Part shown: in pieces, positions 24,460-34,174 of the stretch
Numbering within the stretch: the first letter of the stretch is position 1
How the letters are laid out: each line of letters begins with the position of its first letter
Assembly: GCA_050304135.1 (NCBI GenBank)
Contig: JBNLDC010000008.1
Span: 196,248-260,247, forward strand
Direction: 5' to 3'
Origin: JAFGNB01 sp050304135
GTDB taxonomy: Bacteria > Fibrobacterota > Chitinivibrionia > Chitinivibrionales > Chitinispirillaceae
Length of the DNA stretch: 64,000 nt
Translations under genes and position numbers: made by a program
The notes under the pieces: generated by a model
Told to the model about the DNA's origin: nothing
What the model saw: the letters and a program-made list of their open reading frames with translations, nothing else
The model's database searches: none

Positions 24460-25740
24460 ATGTCGTTGACAAACAAAGCAACCGGTTTCTGTATCGTCCT
24501 TTTTTTCGTTTCCGTTTTATCCACAGACGCGAAAATAGCAGGAAGAAGTCCATTAATCTCCCAAGTACCATCGTTATTGTATTTTTCCGGAGTGCCACAG
24601 GAAAAACTGGCCAAACATCTCGCCGCCACGAAGGATACCCTCCTAACTACACGGATCGATTATGCCACCTGGGAAAACGAAACCTGGGAACCGACAAAAT
24701 ACTCCCTTATTACTTACGATGAATCCGGATTTGCCGGTACGGTGAACGAATACTCTTTGGATGACTCGCTTGTCGGGCAAACTATCACCACCTTTCTCCC
24801 CGATGGAAAAACCATAAAAACCATTACGATAAATCCTGTTTACTCGTTGGTATACGCGAATGACACGATGGTTTCGTTTTCGACCTATTATCCATCCTGC
24901 GGGACCATTCCTGCCTTTTCCAGTTTTACCGGGAACTCCGGAATTCTTCTAACCGGTTTTTACACGGAATTCGAGATGCTGCAGTACCTGGATTCGTCGA
25001 TTACCACCATGCTGCTTCCAGACAGTGAAACCCAAGAGTATGATACCATGACGCTGTCCCGCGCACAGTACCTGAAAACCGGAGAAAACACCTTCTCCAG
25101 TCTGATATACCTGAACATGAATTACCTTACCGCATCCAGTATGGAATACCGAATGGATTATAGCTTTATCCATTCTCCGCTGTCTGATACGATCAAAATG
25201 GAAATGACCATCATCACTGCAGATCCTCCCGAGTTTGCAGAAGAGATGGGATTTATGGGCAACATGATGATAATACAAAACAAGGATCAGAACGGACGGG
25301 TTGTCGAATTACTTATGCAGCTTGATTCATCCGGCCAGAGTGACAACCGCCTGGTTGCGACCTATTCAGCGGACGGAACTCTGGAATCAGTAATCACTCA
25401 GGAGACAGACTCCCTTACCGGCACCTGGGTAAATTCTCAAAAAGAAACCTATACCTACTCCACCATTTCCCTCGGGGCACTTCCTCGTGGTACTAAAATC
25501 CACCATAGCGCCCCTGTTACCGCACGCCGGAAGAACGGTACTGTATATCTCTCCACTTCTGCGGATTCCCGTATTCATGAGGTTACCGTGTTCAACATGC
25601 AGGGTCGGAGCATCAGACGATTGACCGGCACAGCACAAACAATCACCATTCCAATGCGTACGACTGGTTCAGGTTTTTCGTTGCTGCGGGTTGCCACCAA
25701 CAGGGGAGTATACACCCTCAAATGTGCGGATATTGACTAA
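24460..25740 (+). CDS. Secreted protein of unknown function with C-terminal sorting-type domain
   Basis: 426 residues from the ATG at 24460 (an in-frame TTG at 24445 is possible; the ribosome-binding site is weak for both). The signal peptide is MSLTNKATGFCIVLFFVSVL. The body is beta-rich with repeated YD/RHS-like strands (TYDESGFAGTVNEYSLDDSL, YSADGTLESVITQETDSLTG). Such patterns resemble the T9SS-substrate proteins of Bacteroidota that begin with a question of text-like repeats rather than an enzyme. The last ~70 residues (EVTVFNMQGRSIRRLTG, GFSLLRVATNRGVYTLKC) form the F-N-x-x-G-R...G-V-Y module shared with other secreted proteins in this window. No active site is recognised and the function is unknown. 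Confidence 0.72.
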   Translation: MSLTNKATGFCIVLFFVSVLSTDAKIAGRSPLISQVPSLLYFSGVPQEKLAKHLAATKDTLLTTRIDYATWENETWEPTKYSLITYDESGFAGTVNEYSLDDSLVGQTITTFLPDGKTIKTITINPVYSLVYANDTMVSFSTYYPSCGTIPAFSSFTGNSGILLTGFYTEFEMLQYLDSSITTMLLPDSETQEYDTMTLSRAQYLKTGENTFSSLIYLNMNYLTASSMEYRMDYSFIHSPLSDTIKMEMTIITADPPEFAEEMGFMGNMMIIQNKDQNGRVVELLMQLDSSGQSDNRLVATYSADGTLESVITQETDSLTGTWVNSQKETYTYSTISLGALPRGTKIHHSAPVTARRKNGTVYLSTSADSRIHEVTVFNMQGRSIRRLTGTAQTITIPMRTTGSGFSLLRVATNRGVYTLKCADID

Positions 25741-25827
25741 GATTACCCATAAAATCACCTTGACCTAGGGTTTCAAACCGTTTCGCACAGAGTATTTTCC
25801 CTGGTAACAAAAGGGAAATACTCATCC

Positions 25828-27021
25828 ATGGGACCAGCCAGAATAAAACACCTCTTCACTTCCACTAACCGTGATCTCGGTCTGTTTATTGGAGCGGTCG
25901 CCTTTGCCGGATTTGCCGAGAGCATTTACAACGCTGTTTTCAATAATTTTCTCTCTGATACCTTTGCAATTTCGAGTCTGGACCGGACAATCCTCGAACT
26001 GCCACGGGAGTCAGGCGGCCTGCTCGTCATATTCATGTCGGCACTGCTCTTTTTCCTGCCCAACCGTCGTCTGGCCGTTGCGGCAACACTTTTAGGTTCG
26101 CTTGGTCTGGTGCTCATGGCGCTGTTTTCATTCACGTTTCACTGGATGTTCGCCTGGCTTTTTCTCTTCAGCCTGGGGCAGCATATGTTCATGCCGCTCT
26201 ACAGCGCGATCGGAATGGAACTCGCAAAGGAGGGCGCTACCGGGAGACGGCTCGGCCAGCTCAATTCTCTCAGGAATATCGCGATTATCGGAGGAAGCTT
26301 TTTCGTCTTCATCGGTTTCAGATACTTTGATCTGACCTTCAAAAAAGCTTTTTTCATTGCCGCGTTCTGCTACATGGCCGCGGCGGTACTGCTCGGTTCC
26401 ATGCACCCGGGTACCGCCCATCCGGCGAAACTGCATCTCAAACTGCACAAACGATACGGTTTGTACTACTGGCTTTCAATACTCTTCGGTACTCGAAAAC
26501 AGCTCTTTCTCACGTTTGCTCCATGGGTACTGGTGTCGGTGTTTCATCTGCCGACCGCGATGCTCGCGACACTGCTTACTATTGCGGGAATTATCGGTAT
26601 CCTTTTTCAGCCGTTGCTCGGCTATACGATCGACCGGTTCGGTGAACGGTTTGTTTTAAGCCTGGAGGCATTTGTGCTGATCTTTGTTTGTGCCGGGTAC
26701 GGGTTTTCCGGAAAACTCTTTTCAGAGCGAATCTCGCTGATAATTGTCTGCATCTGTTTTATCACCGATCAACTGCTCATGTCCGTCAACATGGCACGCT
26801 CCACTTACCTTAAAAAAATCGCGAGCCACCCCTCGCATATTACCCCGACGCTTACCCTGTCGGTATCACTTGACCATCTTTTCTCGATTTCCATTGCGCT
26901 GTTCGGAGGTATCGTCTGGACACGGTGGGGATATCAGACAGTCTTTATTGCGGGGGCGGGCATTGCGGTGGTCAATCTTGTGACGGCGCGGTTTATACGG
27001 ATACCTCAACAAACCACATGA
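25828..27021 (+). CDS. Major facilitator superfamily transporter
   Basis: 397 residues with about 12 hydrophobic helices. The second half begins after a cytoplasmic basic loop (HLKLHKRYGLYYWLSILFGT). Motif-A-like loops are degenerate (FLPNRRLAVAA and YTIDRFGERFVLSLE; the second keeps the D-R-x-G-x-R pattern). Transporters of this type in anaerobes often move sugars, drugs or organic acids. No substrate-defining motif is seen and no metabolic gene is adjacent. It lies 87 bases after the preceding secreted-protein gene and faces the V-ATPase operon across a shared terminator region. Confidence 0.82.
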   Translation: MGPARIKHLFTSTNRDLGLFIGAVAFAGFAESIYNAVFNNFLSDTFAISSLDRTILELPRESGGLLVIFMSALLFFLPNRRLAVAATLLGSLGLVLMALFSFTFHWMFAWLFLFSLGQHMFMPLYSAIGMELAKEGATGRRLGQLNSLRNIAIIGGSFFVFIGFRYFDLTFKKAFFIAAFCYMAAAVLLGSMHPGTAHPAKLHLKLHKRYGLYYWLSILFGTRKQLFLTFAPWVLVSVFHLPTAMLATLLTIAGIIGILFQPLLGYTIDRFGERFVLSLEAFVLIFVCAGYGFSGKLFSERISLIIVCICFITDQLLMSVNMARSTYLKKIASHPSHITPTLTLSVSLDHLFSISIALFGGIVWTRWGYQTVFIAGAGIAVVNLVTARFIRIPQQTT

Positions 27022-27045
27022 ATTGACAATTGAACTTAAATAAAA

Positions 27046-27077
27046 AGTAAGGGTGGAGATAACGCTCCACCCTTACT
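27046..27077 (-). terminator. Terminator of the V-ATPase operon
   Basis: A perfect 13-bp stem AGTAAGGGTGGAG (27046-27058), loop ATAACG, CTCCACCCTTACT (27065-27077). On the minus strand it is followed by TTTTTATTT, so it ends the operon coming from the right. It lies 25 bases after the atpK stop. Confidence 0.85.
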
Positions 27078-27101
27078 CTGCATATGATGTATATCGTATG
27101 A

Positions 27102-27560
27102 TTACGCCTTGAGCAAACCCTGCATCAGAATCGCCGCAACGAGTGAGAGTATCGCATAGAATTCCGGGAACGCTCCGAGGATGATCGTCTGACCACCGAG
27201 AGCACTGTGACCGCCGCCGATTGCAGCGATACCGCTTGCACATATTTTCCCCTGATTGATCGCAGAAACTAAACAGGCGACACCCATCGCAATGCCTGCA
27301 CCGAGCACCACGGCACCCTGAAACACGGTAAACTGGGAGGTTATAACGCCGTTATACATAATGAAGCCGACAAAACCATACAGGCCCTGTGTTGCCGGCA
27401 TCGTAAACGGCACGAAAGCGGCGCCAAAGCAGCTGGGGTTTTTCTTGAGGGCGCCAACGAGACTTTGACCGGTAATCGCCAACCCTATCGCGGATCCGGC
27501 TCCACTGAGACCAACCATACAGCCCAGACCGATCATGGCGATAATGTACCCGACTTCCAT
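27102..27560 (-). CDS. atpK: V-type ATPase subunit K (membrane rotor proteolipid)
   Basis: 152 residues, four transmembrane helices in two hairpins, the usual size for a duplicated V-type c-subunit. AGGAGG precedes the ATG. The ion site is readable: T57 and Q58 in PATQGLYGF, Q103 in AINQGK and E133 in FPEFYAI. In Enterococcus hirae NtpK the sodium ligands are T64, Q65, Q110 and E139, and the spacing here agrees (shift of 7, 7, 7, 6). This supports Na+ rather than H+ coupling. The protein forms the rotor ring in the inner membrane. It is the last gene of the operon, 23 bases after atpI. Confidence 0.93.
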   Translation of the reverse strand: MEVGYIIAMIGLGCMVGLSGAGSAIGLAITGQSLVGALKKNPSCFGAAFVPFTMPATQGLYGFVGFIMYNGVITSQFTVFQGAVVLGAGIAMGVACLVSAINQGKICASGIAAIGGGHSALGGQTIILGAFPEFYAILSLVAAILMQGLLKA

Positions 27561-27583
27561 AGGATTCCTCCTGTTGCTATGAG

Positions 27584-29497
27584 TTAATTGTTTTCTGTTA
27601 CATTTTCAGTAAACGGTGAGTAAGCTCTTCCCCCACCGGTAAAATCAAGAAATTTGTAGAATTCAACAAAAATGAGACGAACCGAATGCACATAGGCACC
27701 CAGTGCCGAAAGAAAGAAATTCAGAGAATGTCCGGCAATCATTATCAGAATGGTAAAGACGATAAGCGGCGACGCCAGCACTACTTCTCCCTGATCATTT
27801 TTAAGCAGCATCAGCGCAATCTCGTTGAACGCGTTCCCTAAAAGTCCTCCGGCAAGCCCCAGAGCAAAGAGACGCAGGTACGACAATCCACTGCTCACAA
27901 TGTCACTCGCGAAATTATACATTGCATAGAGCGCCATCAGCGGGCGCCAGAAAATCTTGATCTGCGGGGAGTTGAGAAAAATAAACGGCACCAGCCCGAC
28001 CAGAAGCAGCGTTTTCATCACACCGTTAGAGACACCGGCGATCGCTGTCCCGAGTTGCAGCCCATTGATCTCATAGATACCCATATTAAGGAAATTGGCT
28101 TTACATAAAAAGATAAATGCTACCAGCGACAGCGGCACATAACAGAGGGGCTGCACCGCGTAGATCGGGCCCTTGTTTTTGAATTTATTATAGACCTGCA
28201 TAACCATGCCGAGCAGCATCTGGACAAATCCGAGATACACCGCAAAGGTGATAGCCGGAAATTCCATCTTTCCACCAACCACTTTCGGCCCGAGAAACGG
28301 TATCACACCACCGTTGCCCGCAAGGCCATGTACCCCTTCGAGGTTGAAGATACTCGCCCCGAAAAAACTGTTGAGCAGAAAACCGTTGACAATGGTCATC
28401 CCCGCCAGAAAATTGACCAGAATGAATATACCCCTGAAGTTTTTTGGTCCCTTTACAAGAAAAACAAGACCAAGTGCCAGAAGCATAAGTCCATACCCGA
28501 CGTCGCCCAGGCACATCCCGTAAAAAAACATGAAGAAAGGCGTAAAAAACGGGGTGGGATCAAGTTCAAAATAATCGGGAAGTGAAAACATTTTTGTTAT
28601 CGGTTCAAACAGTTTGGTAAACATACTGTTCCTGAGTTTAACCGGCGGCAGTTCCTCATCGTTCGGTTCGCGGATTTCAAACCAGGCGGTTCTGGTTGCC
28701 AGAAGATCCGCCACCTTTTTCTCCCTGTTGGCCGGAAACCATCCGGTTAACAGGAGAACGGCACCTTCCGCGGCACTCTCCAGATTAAGCCGGGCCGATT
28801 CAAACGCCTCCTCCCGGGAAAGCTCAGCAATCGCCTTCTCCAATACCGTTCTATGTGACGCCAGCGCCATCATCGCGCGGTTTGCATCGGCCATCTCTTT
28901 TTCAAGCGCACCGATCTCGTTGGTGCAGGCTTTAAGAGAACGCGGCGGAAGCGATATCTCTTCGGTCTCAATAGTCGAGGGTTCACCCCGGTCAACAACA
29001 ACAAATTTCACCGAAGAACCCGCTTCAATTACCCTGTGCGGGATATCGGAAAGGTTGAGCTGATCAAATTTTTTTGCGGGTGTTTCAAAAAAACGCACCA
29101 TTACCGATGCCTGCTGCAATTTACCTATGAGGTCCGGTTCGAAATCCCCCCATGGTGTAAGCGTTGCGATATCTTTCTGTAAGGCAGTTATTTTCTGCGC
29201 CGCGGCATCTCGCTGCAGATCAAGTTTTTCGTACGAGGTAATCACGTCCTCCGCACTCAGTGTTCCCGGAGGAGTTACAGACGTTTCTGCATCGGCGGCG
29301 GTCGCAAACGCTGTAAGTGCATCGGCAACGCTGCGGTACCGTTTGATTGTTGCCGAAGTCTGCTCAAGTGTCTGCGAACGGCGTTCGCCCTCTCCCTCTT
29401 CAATATGCACCACCCCGATACCCGCCAGATCCTTCAGAAACGGTTCACGGTCGACGGCCGGTAGCAGCACATGCAGTTTTTTCATTGGTACGACCAT
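27584..29497 (-). CDS. atpI: V-type ATPase subunit I (stator membrane subunit a)
   Basis: 637 residues. GGAGG lies 7 bases before the ATG at 29497, and the start overlaps the atpD stop by one base. The N-terminal ~300 residues form the cytosolic coiled-coil stalk (VDREPFLKDLAGIGVVHIEE, LQRDAAAQKITALQKDIATL). The C-terminal half is membrane-embedded with seven or eight helices, including FFMFFYGMCLGDVGYGLMLL. The segment YNFASDIVSSGLSYLRLFAL contains the conserved Arg that faces the rotor glutamate, and GHSLNFFLSALGAYVHSVRL is the other conserved half-channel helix. It forms the ion path with subunit K and connects to the stator. Confidence 0.95.
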   Translation of the reverse strand: MVVPMKKLHVLLPAVDREPFLKDLAGIGVVHIEEGEGERRSQTLEQTSATIKRYRSVADALTAFATAADAETSVTPPGTLSAEDVITSYEKLDLQRDAAAQKITALQKDIATLTPWGDFEPDLIGKLQQASVMVRFFETPAKKFDQLNLSDIPHRVIEAGSSVKFVVVDRGEPSTIETEEISLPPRSLKACTNEIGALEKEMADANRAMMALASHRTVLEKAIAELSREEAFESARLNLESAAEGAVLLLTGWFPANREKKVADLLATRTAWFEIREPNDEELPPVKLRNSMFTKLFEPITKMFSLPDYFELDPTPFFTPFFMFFYGMCLGDVGYGLMLLALGLVFLVKGPKNFRGIFILVNFLAGMTIVNGFLLNSFFGASIFNLEGVHGLAGNGGVIPFLGPKVVGGKMEFPAITFAVYLGFVQMLLGMVMQVYNKFKNKGPIYAVQPLCYVPLSLVAFIFLCKANFLNMGIYEINGLQLGTAIAGVSNGVMKTLLLVGLVPFIFLNSPQIKIFWRPLMALYAMYNFASDIVSSGLSYLRLFALGLAGGLLGNAFNEIALMLLKNDQGEVVLASPLIVFTILIMIAGHSLNFFLSALGAYVHSVRLIFVEFYKFLDFTGGGRAYSPFTENVTENN

Positions 29498-30093
29498 TAT
29501 GCAGCCTCCGCGGCAATTTTCGCCTTAAGAATCTTCTGGGACGATTTGGAGAGATTATCCTCGTCTTCCATGAATCGTTTGATTTTCTGAATTGCTTCCC
29601 GATATTCCGGAATCTGAACTTTTTCGTACAGATTCACTTTTTGTGTGGTTTTCTTTCGGGCATACTCGAGAATTTCCACTTTCTTCTTCGCAAGCTCCGC
29701 TTCGATCATAAGCCGTGCGACCTTTTTGAGCGATTCGATTCCCTCGGGAAGCCAGGCAGGTTGCAGCACAGCGCTATATCTTTCAACGGTAAAGAACACC
29801 TCCTGCAGTATCGGAGTCTTGACACCGGCTATTTTTTTCACGTCAACCTGGACACGTTTTACGGTAACAAGGTTTGCAGGGAGTTCACTCCAGAACCGAC
29901 AGATTCCGTTCTGTGCCGCATGTGCCTCTGTTAACTGCTGCTCAACCGTCGCGACCGATTCGCGGGCTTTTTTCACCTCAACACGCAGGGCCGCCTCTTT
30001 CGCCATCAGCGTTGGAAGCGCATTCTCCCGGACCTTAAGCCCTTTCCCCAGCAGCTGCAGAAAGGTTTTATTGTACTGAAACTTTATTGCCAT
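29497..30093 (-). CDS. atpD: V-type ATPase subunit D (central shaft)
   Basis: 198 residues, predicted as two long coiled-coil helices with a short middle region, as expected for the rotor shaft. It has family motifs QYNKTFLQLLGKGLKVREN at the N-terminus and KKVARLMIEAELAKKKVEIL toward the end. It couples ATP hydrolysis in A3B3 to rotation of the K ring. It lies 49 bases after atpB and overlaps atpI by one base. Confidence 0.93.
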   Translation of the reverse strand: MAIKFQYNKTFLQLLGKGLKVRENALPTLMAKEAALRVEVKKARESVATVEQQLTEAHAAQNGICRFWSELPANLVTVKRVQVDVKKIAGVKTPILQEVFFTVERYSAVLQPAWLPEGIESLKKVARLMIEAELAKKKVEILEYARKKTTQKVNLYEKVQIPEYREAIQKIKRFMEDEDNLSKSSQKILKAKIAAEAA

Positions 30094-30142
30094 TGCCGTA
30101 CTCCGACGGAATCGGACGATTCACCGTTGCGTTATTACCGCC

Positions 30143-31471
30143 TCAGCTCGCTGAACCGACCCAGTATTTGTCCATGAACTCCTGTTTGATACCCACTTCG
30201 TCTTTACTGAAATATTTTCCGAGAAGCTGCCACCCGGTATCGAGCATCTTGTCAATTTCTATATTGATGTCGATTGCCAGCAACTCCCGTGAGTACTCCT
30301 TCGCGAAATCAAGCGTACGACGATCATACTCAGTAAGATCGAATCCGTTGTCGAGCTTGGTTCTGGCGTTCGCCGCATCGGCGTACAGTCGCACTGCGGT
30401 ATTCATCACCTGCGGATGATCCTTTCTCGTTTTCTTTCCAATCACGAGTTGCTTGAGCCGTGAAAGGCTGCGGAACGGATCGATAATGACTTTCGCGATA
30501 TCGGTATCACGACGAAGATAGAGTTGCCCTTCAGTGATATACCCTGTATTATCAGGAATGGCATGGGTAATATCACCACCCGAAAGAGTCGTCACCGCGA
30601 TGATCGTAATTGACCCGCCGTCAGGGAACTGTGCCGCTTTCTCGTAAATTTTCGCAAGATCACTGTAAAGTGATCCCGGCATACTGTCCTTCGAGGGAAT
30701 CTGGTCCATACGGTTCGACACGATCGAGAGCGCATCGGCAAAAAGGGTCATGTCGGTGAGCAGACAGAGCACCTTCGCCTTATGGTGCGTCGCAAAATAT
30801 TCCGATGCGGTAAGCGCCATGTCCGGAACCAGCAGGCGTTCCACCGGCGGGTTGTCGGTCGTGTTGATAAAGGCAATTATGCGGTCGAGCGCACCGGCGT
30901 TATCGAACAGTGTCTTATAGTAAAGGTAGTCGTCGTTACTCATTCCCATACCGCCGAGTACGATAACATCAGCCTGCGCACGAAGCGCCACCGTTGCCAT
31001 AACCTGGTTGAACGGCTGATCGGGGTCAGCAAAAAACGGAATTTTCTGACCGGTCACCAGGGTGTTATTGAGATCGATACCGGCAATACCGGTGGCAATG
31101 AGTTCTGATGGCTGTTTACGCTGTACCGGATTGACCGATGGTCCGCCGATCTCCACCTCTTCACCTTCCACCTGCGGCCCGCCGTCAATCGGTTCACCGT
31201 AGGCATTGAAGAAGCGCCCTTTAAGTTCATTTCCCACCTTGAGTGTTGGCGGTTTTCCGAGAAACACCACCTCGGCATCAGTGGCAATTCCCTGTGTTCC
31301 GGGGAAGATCTGCAGGGTAATTTTTCTTCCGTCGATTTTCACCACCTGAGCGGGACGTCCGTCAACAGTCGCCATCTCCTCGTTCGAAACCCCGTCGGCT
31401 TCAATCATGCAGGTTGCCTTGGTGATGTTTTCGATATGGGTATAAATTTTCTGAAATGCTTTCGTTTTCAT
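30143..31471 (-). CDS. atpB: V-type ATPase subunit B (non-catalytic)
   Basis: 442 residues from the ATG at 31471 (GGGA upstream, and family-like MKTKAFQKIYTHIENITKAT); the frame is open further upstream but not supported. The beta-barrel N-terminus precedes the nucleotide-fold domain. The Walker A of catalytic subunits is absent (PIFADPDQPFNQVMA in its place), as expected for B. The conserved TNMGITSI-like region is GGMGMSNDDYLYYKTLFDNA, and PSLSRLMN-like FRSLSRLKQLVIGKKTRKDH is present. It alternates with subunit A in the hexamer. It starts 13 bases after the atpA stop. Confidence 0.94.
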   Translation of the reverse strand: MKTKAFQKIYTHIENITKATCMIEADGVSNEEMATVDGRPAQVVKIDGRKITLQIFPGTQGIATDAEVVFLGKPPTLKVGNELKGRFFNAYGEPIDGGPQVEGEEVEIGGPSVNPVQRKQPSELIATGIAGIDLNNTLVTGQKIPFFADPDQPFNQVMATVALRAQADVIVLGGMGMSNDDYLYYKTLFDNAGALDRIIAFINTTDNPPVERLLVPDMALTASEYFATHHKAKVLCLLTDMTLFADALSIVSNRMDQIPSKDSMPGSLYSDLAKIYEKAAQFPDGGSITIIAVTTLSGGDITHAIPDNTGYITEGQLYLRRDTDIAKVIIDPFRSLSRLKQLVIGKKTRKDHPQVMNTAVRLYADAANARTKLDNGFDLTEYDRRTLDFAKEYSRELLAIDINIEIDKMLDTGWQLLGKYFSKDEVGIKQEFMDKYWVGSAS

Positions 31472-31484
31472 CCTTGTGTTCCCT

Positions 31485-33272
31485 TCAGTTTGCCGCTGCG
31501 GTCTGAGGTTCATGTTCCGCGATGACCCGTTCGGAGAGCAGTGCGTCAATCTCTTTCTCGAGCGCCTTGAAGTCGTCCGATTCGTATTCTTTATAGTTCA
31601 TCTGTTTGAACAGGTTGATCATTTTCTTGAAGTAGGCGCCGATCTCCTCAAAGTGCTCGAAGGAGAACTGGTGGCCGCAGATGACAAGCAGTTTATTGAC
31701 AATATACTGCTGCCGGTTGAGCGGTGTCGACGAGTCGACTTTATCAAACGCATCCTGCTGAAGGATAACAAAATCGATCAGTTCCGATTTGTTGAAGGTA
31801 ATGTGATATTCAAGCGGAACGCCATCGTCACCCAGAATGTTGATCTGGTCGTTCGCCTCTTTACCTCGAAGCAGCATATCTTTCATCTGCATTACCTTGT
31901 CGGCCCACCCGGGTTCAATGGTTTTATCCAGATACTCTGTAACCTCAGGATATTCAAGATATTTCGAGTAACTGTCGATCGGATCAACCGCCGGATACCG
32001 TTTGGAATCAGCCCGGTTCTGCGACAGAGCGTAAAAGCAACGCGCCGCTTTTTTGGTCGATTCGGTCACCGGTTCCTTGAGGTTTCCACCTGCGGGACTG
32101 ACCGTTCCGATGAAGGTGATTGAACCGGTCTGACCATTGCTGAGGTTGACGAATCCGGCACGGGAGTAAAAGTTCGCCACAATCGCACTGAGATCCATGG
32201 GGAACGCATCGGGACCTGGCAGCTCTTCCATACGGTTCGACATCTCACGGAGTGCCTGCGCCCAGCGAGAAGTGGAATCAGCAAGCAGTAAAACCTTGAG
32301 ACCCATTGAACGGTAGTATTCGGCGATTGTCATTCCGGTGTAGACGCTCGCCTCGCGGGCCGCCACCGGCATGTTCGAGGTGTTACAGATGATGATCGTC
32401 CGCTCCATGAGTTTACGCCCGGTACGGGGATCATCAAGTTCCGGAAATTCCGTGAAGATTTCAACCACTTCGTTTGCACGTTCACCGCAGGCCACCACGA
32501 TAATAAGATCAGACTCCGCATATTTCGACAACGCATGCTGGAGCACGGTCTTTCCGCATCCGAACGGTCCGGGAATAAATCCTGTTCCCCCTTCAACAAT
32601 CGGATTGAGGGTATCGATGGTCCGTTGTCCGGTTTCGAGGATTTTAAAGGGGCGCGGTTTGTTTTTATACGCTTTCACCTCAACCTTCACCGGCCATTTC
32701 ATGGTCATGGTGATTTCCCGATCAGTACCGTCGGCATCGGTCACCACCGCGATGGTGTCATCAACCGTAAAGTCACCCTCGGTAACAATCGATTTTACTG
32801 TTCCACTGCCGTTGTAATTGAACGGCATCATTATCTTGTGGTCGATCCACCCCTCTTTGACCTTCCCGATCCAGTCACCGGCGGCCACCGTGTCACCCAC
32901 CTTTACGAGTGGTATCAGGTGCCATCTGGTATCGCTGTCGAGTGCCGGCGTGTATTCTCCCCGTTTGAGGAATACACCGTCCATTTTATTGAGATCATTC
33001 TGCAGACCATCATAATTTTTCGACAACATGCCGGGGCCGAGTGTCACCTCGAGCAGATGACCGGTAAATTCCGCCTCGCACCCTACGTAAAGGCCGCGGG
33101 TACTTTCGAACACCTGTACATATGCGTTTTTGCCGGTTATCTTGATAACCTCGGCCATCAGCTTTGTTCCGCTCAGATCGATGTAACAGATCTCATTCTG
33201 AGCAACCGGTCCATCAACCTCAATGGTGACCAGGTTCGAGACAATGCCGACCACTTTACCCTTGGTGCTCAT
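31485..33272 (-). CDS. atpA: V-type ATPase subunit A (catalytic)
   Basis: 595 residues, normal length. GGAGG lies upstream of the ATG. It shows the N-terminal barrel, the A-subunit-specific bulge (GMLSKNYDGLQNDLNKMDGV), the P-loop GPFGCGKTVLQ, the catalytic-Glu region GERANEVVEIFTEFPEL, and ADSTSRWAQALREMSNRMEE. It hydrolyses (or synthesises) ATP in the cytosolic A3B3 head. The neighbouring genes are DUF2764 upstream and atpB downstream. Confidence 0.96.
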   Translation of the reverse strand: MSTKGKVVGIVSNLVTIEVDGPVAQNEICYIDLSGTKLMAEVIKITGKNAYVQVFESTRGLYVGCEAEFTGHLLEVTLGPGMLSKNYDGLQNDLNKMDGVFLKRGEYTPALDSDTRWHLIPLVKVGDTVAAGDWIGKVKEGWIDHKIMMPFNYNGSGTVKSIVTEGDFTVDDTIAVVTDADGTDREITMTMKWPVKVEVKAYKNKPRPFKILETGQRTIDTLNPIVEGGTGFIPGPFGCGKTVLQHALSKYAESDLIIVVACGERANEVVEIFTEFPELDDPRTGRKLMERTIIICNTSNMPVAAREASVYTGMTIAEYYRSMGLKVLLLADSTSRWAQALREMSNRMEELPGPDAFPMDLSAIVANFYSRAGFVNLSNGQTGSITFIGTVSPAGGNLKEPVTESTKKAARCFYALSQNRADSKRYPAVDPIDSYSKYLEYPEVTEYLDKTIEPGWADKVMQMKDMLLRGKEANDQINILGDDGVPLEYHITFNKSELIDFVILQQDAFDKVDSSTPLNRQQYIVNKLLVICGHQFSFEHFEEIGAYFKKMINLFKQMNYKEYESDDFKALEKEIDALLSERVIAEHEPQTAAAN

Positions 33273-33320
33273 TGTATTCCTCCAAAATGTATACAGTGTA
33301 TCTGATTCATATTTTCCTGT

Positions 33321-34169
33321 TTAAAAATTAACCGGTACTGAATACGATGAGGTAATCTCATCAAGAAGCCGTTCCAGTTTTTCTCTGCCGGTCTCCGGAT
33401 CAAGCGCCATCCACCGTTCAACAATGGTGAGTTTTATAAAAAAGGCGAAAACCGTCTCCGCCCGGAAATGCGACGCAATCGTCATCTCGTCAAGGATGTC
33501 CCACCGGAGGGTATCGATTCCTTTCTCGAACTCCGCTATCGAACCGCGCGAAAGTGCAAAAAGACGATCCGACCACGGCACCATTGCCGTAAGGCCGAAA
33601 TCAGGAGCATTCGATCGCAGCAGCGCCTCGGCAACTTCGTCGCGACCAACAATAACAGCTGCCACCGGTTTCTCTCGTTCAGTCGCCAGTTCCTCCAGGT
33701 GATCAAGCTCTTTCCTGCAGTTGATCCCCGCTACAATATTGCGCACCTGCAAATCAAACGAGAACCACTCTCTGATAAACCCGTTGTCCTCCTGCGCCAT
33801 CGCATCGTAAAAAAGCCATGCGAGCTGGTCGGCCGGAGTGAGCCCGGGTGCAGGTGAACGGTTTTCGTGGTGCGCCTCGAGAAAACGCTGCATGTACTGC
33901 GGAAGTTCATCGGGAAATTTGAGCCCCTGCGATAGTGTCTCTTCGCTGAGGGAACCGCGGGTGTCGAACGGACTGTCAGTTTTAAGAAGCAGTGAGAGCA
34001 GATTGCTGCTGTCAAAAGGTGCCCTGAGCAGGTTCAAGAGCCGCAGATCACTCTCGGAAAGCTGTTCTTCGGCCTCCAATAGAAAGTCACGGCAGGAGAA
34101 GGTCTGTTTACCCTCATCGAGCAAAATTTCAGGTAATCCGGCAACTAGATAGTAGTAATTACTGGTCAT
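33321..34169 (-). CDS. DUF2764-family V-ATPase-associated protein
   Basis: 282 residues. It begins NYYYLVAGLPEILLDEG, the signature start of the DUF2764 proteins found between subunits E and A in V-ATPase operons of Bacteroidota, Chlamydiota and spirochaetes. The rest is helical, and its size and position make it the candidate replacement for subunit C (socket between shaft and rotor ring), which is otherwise missing here. It starts 5 bases after the atpE stop and precedes atpA by 48 bases. Confidence 0.9.
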   Translation of the reverse strand: MTSNYYYLVAGLPEILLDEGKQTFSCRDFLLEAEEQLSESDLRLLNLLRAPFDSSNLLSLLLKTDSPFDTRGSLSEETLSQGLKFPDELPQYMQRFLEAHHENRSPAPGLTPADQLAWLFYDAMAQEDNGFIREWFSFDLQVRNIVAGINCRKELDHLEELATEREKPVAAVIVGRDEVAEALLRSNAPDFGLTAMVPWSDRLFALSRGSIAEFEKGIDTLRWDILDEMTIASHFRAETVFAFFIKLTIVERWMALDPETGREKLERLLDEITSSYSVPVNF

Positions 34170-34174
34170 GAGGC

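Noticed and set aside
31476..33305. Two long plus-strand open frames across the V-ATPase A gene
   Set aside because: They are antisense shadows of atpA, which is certain from its P-loop and length.
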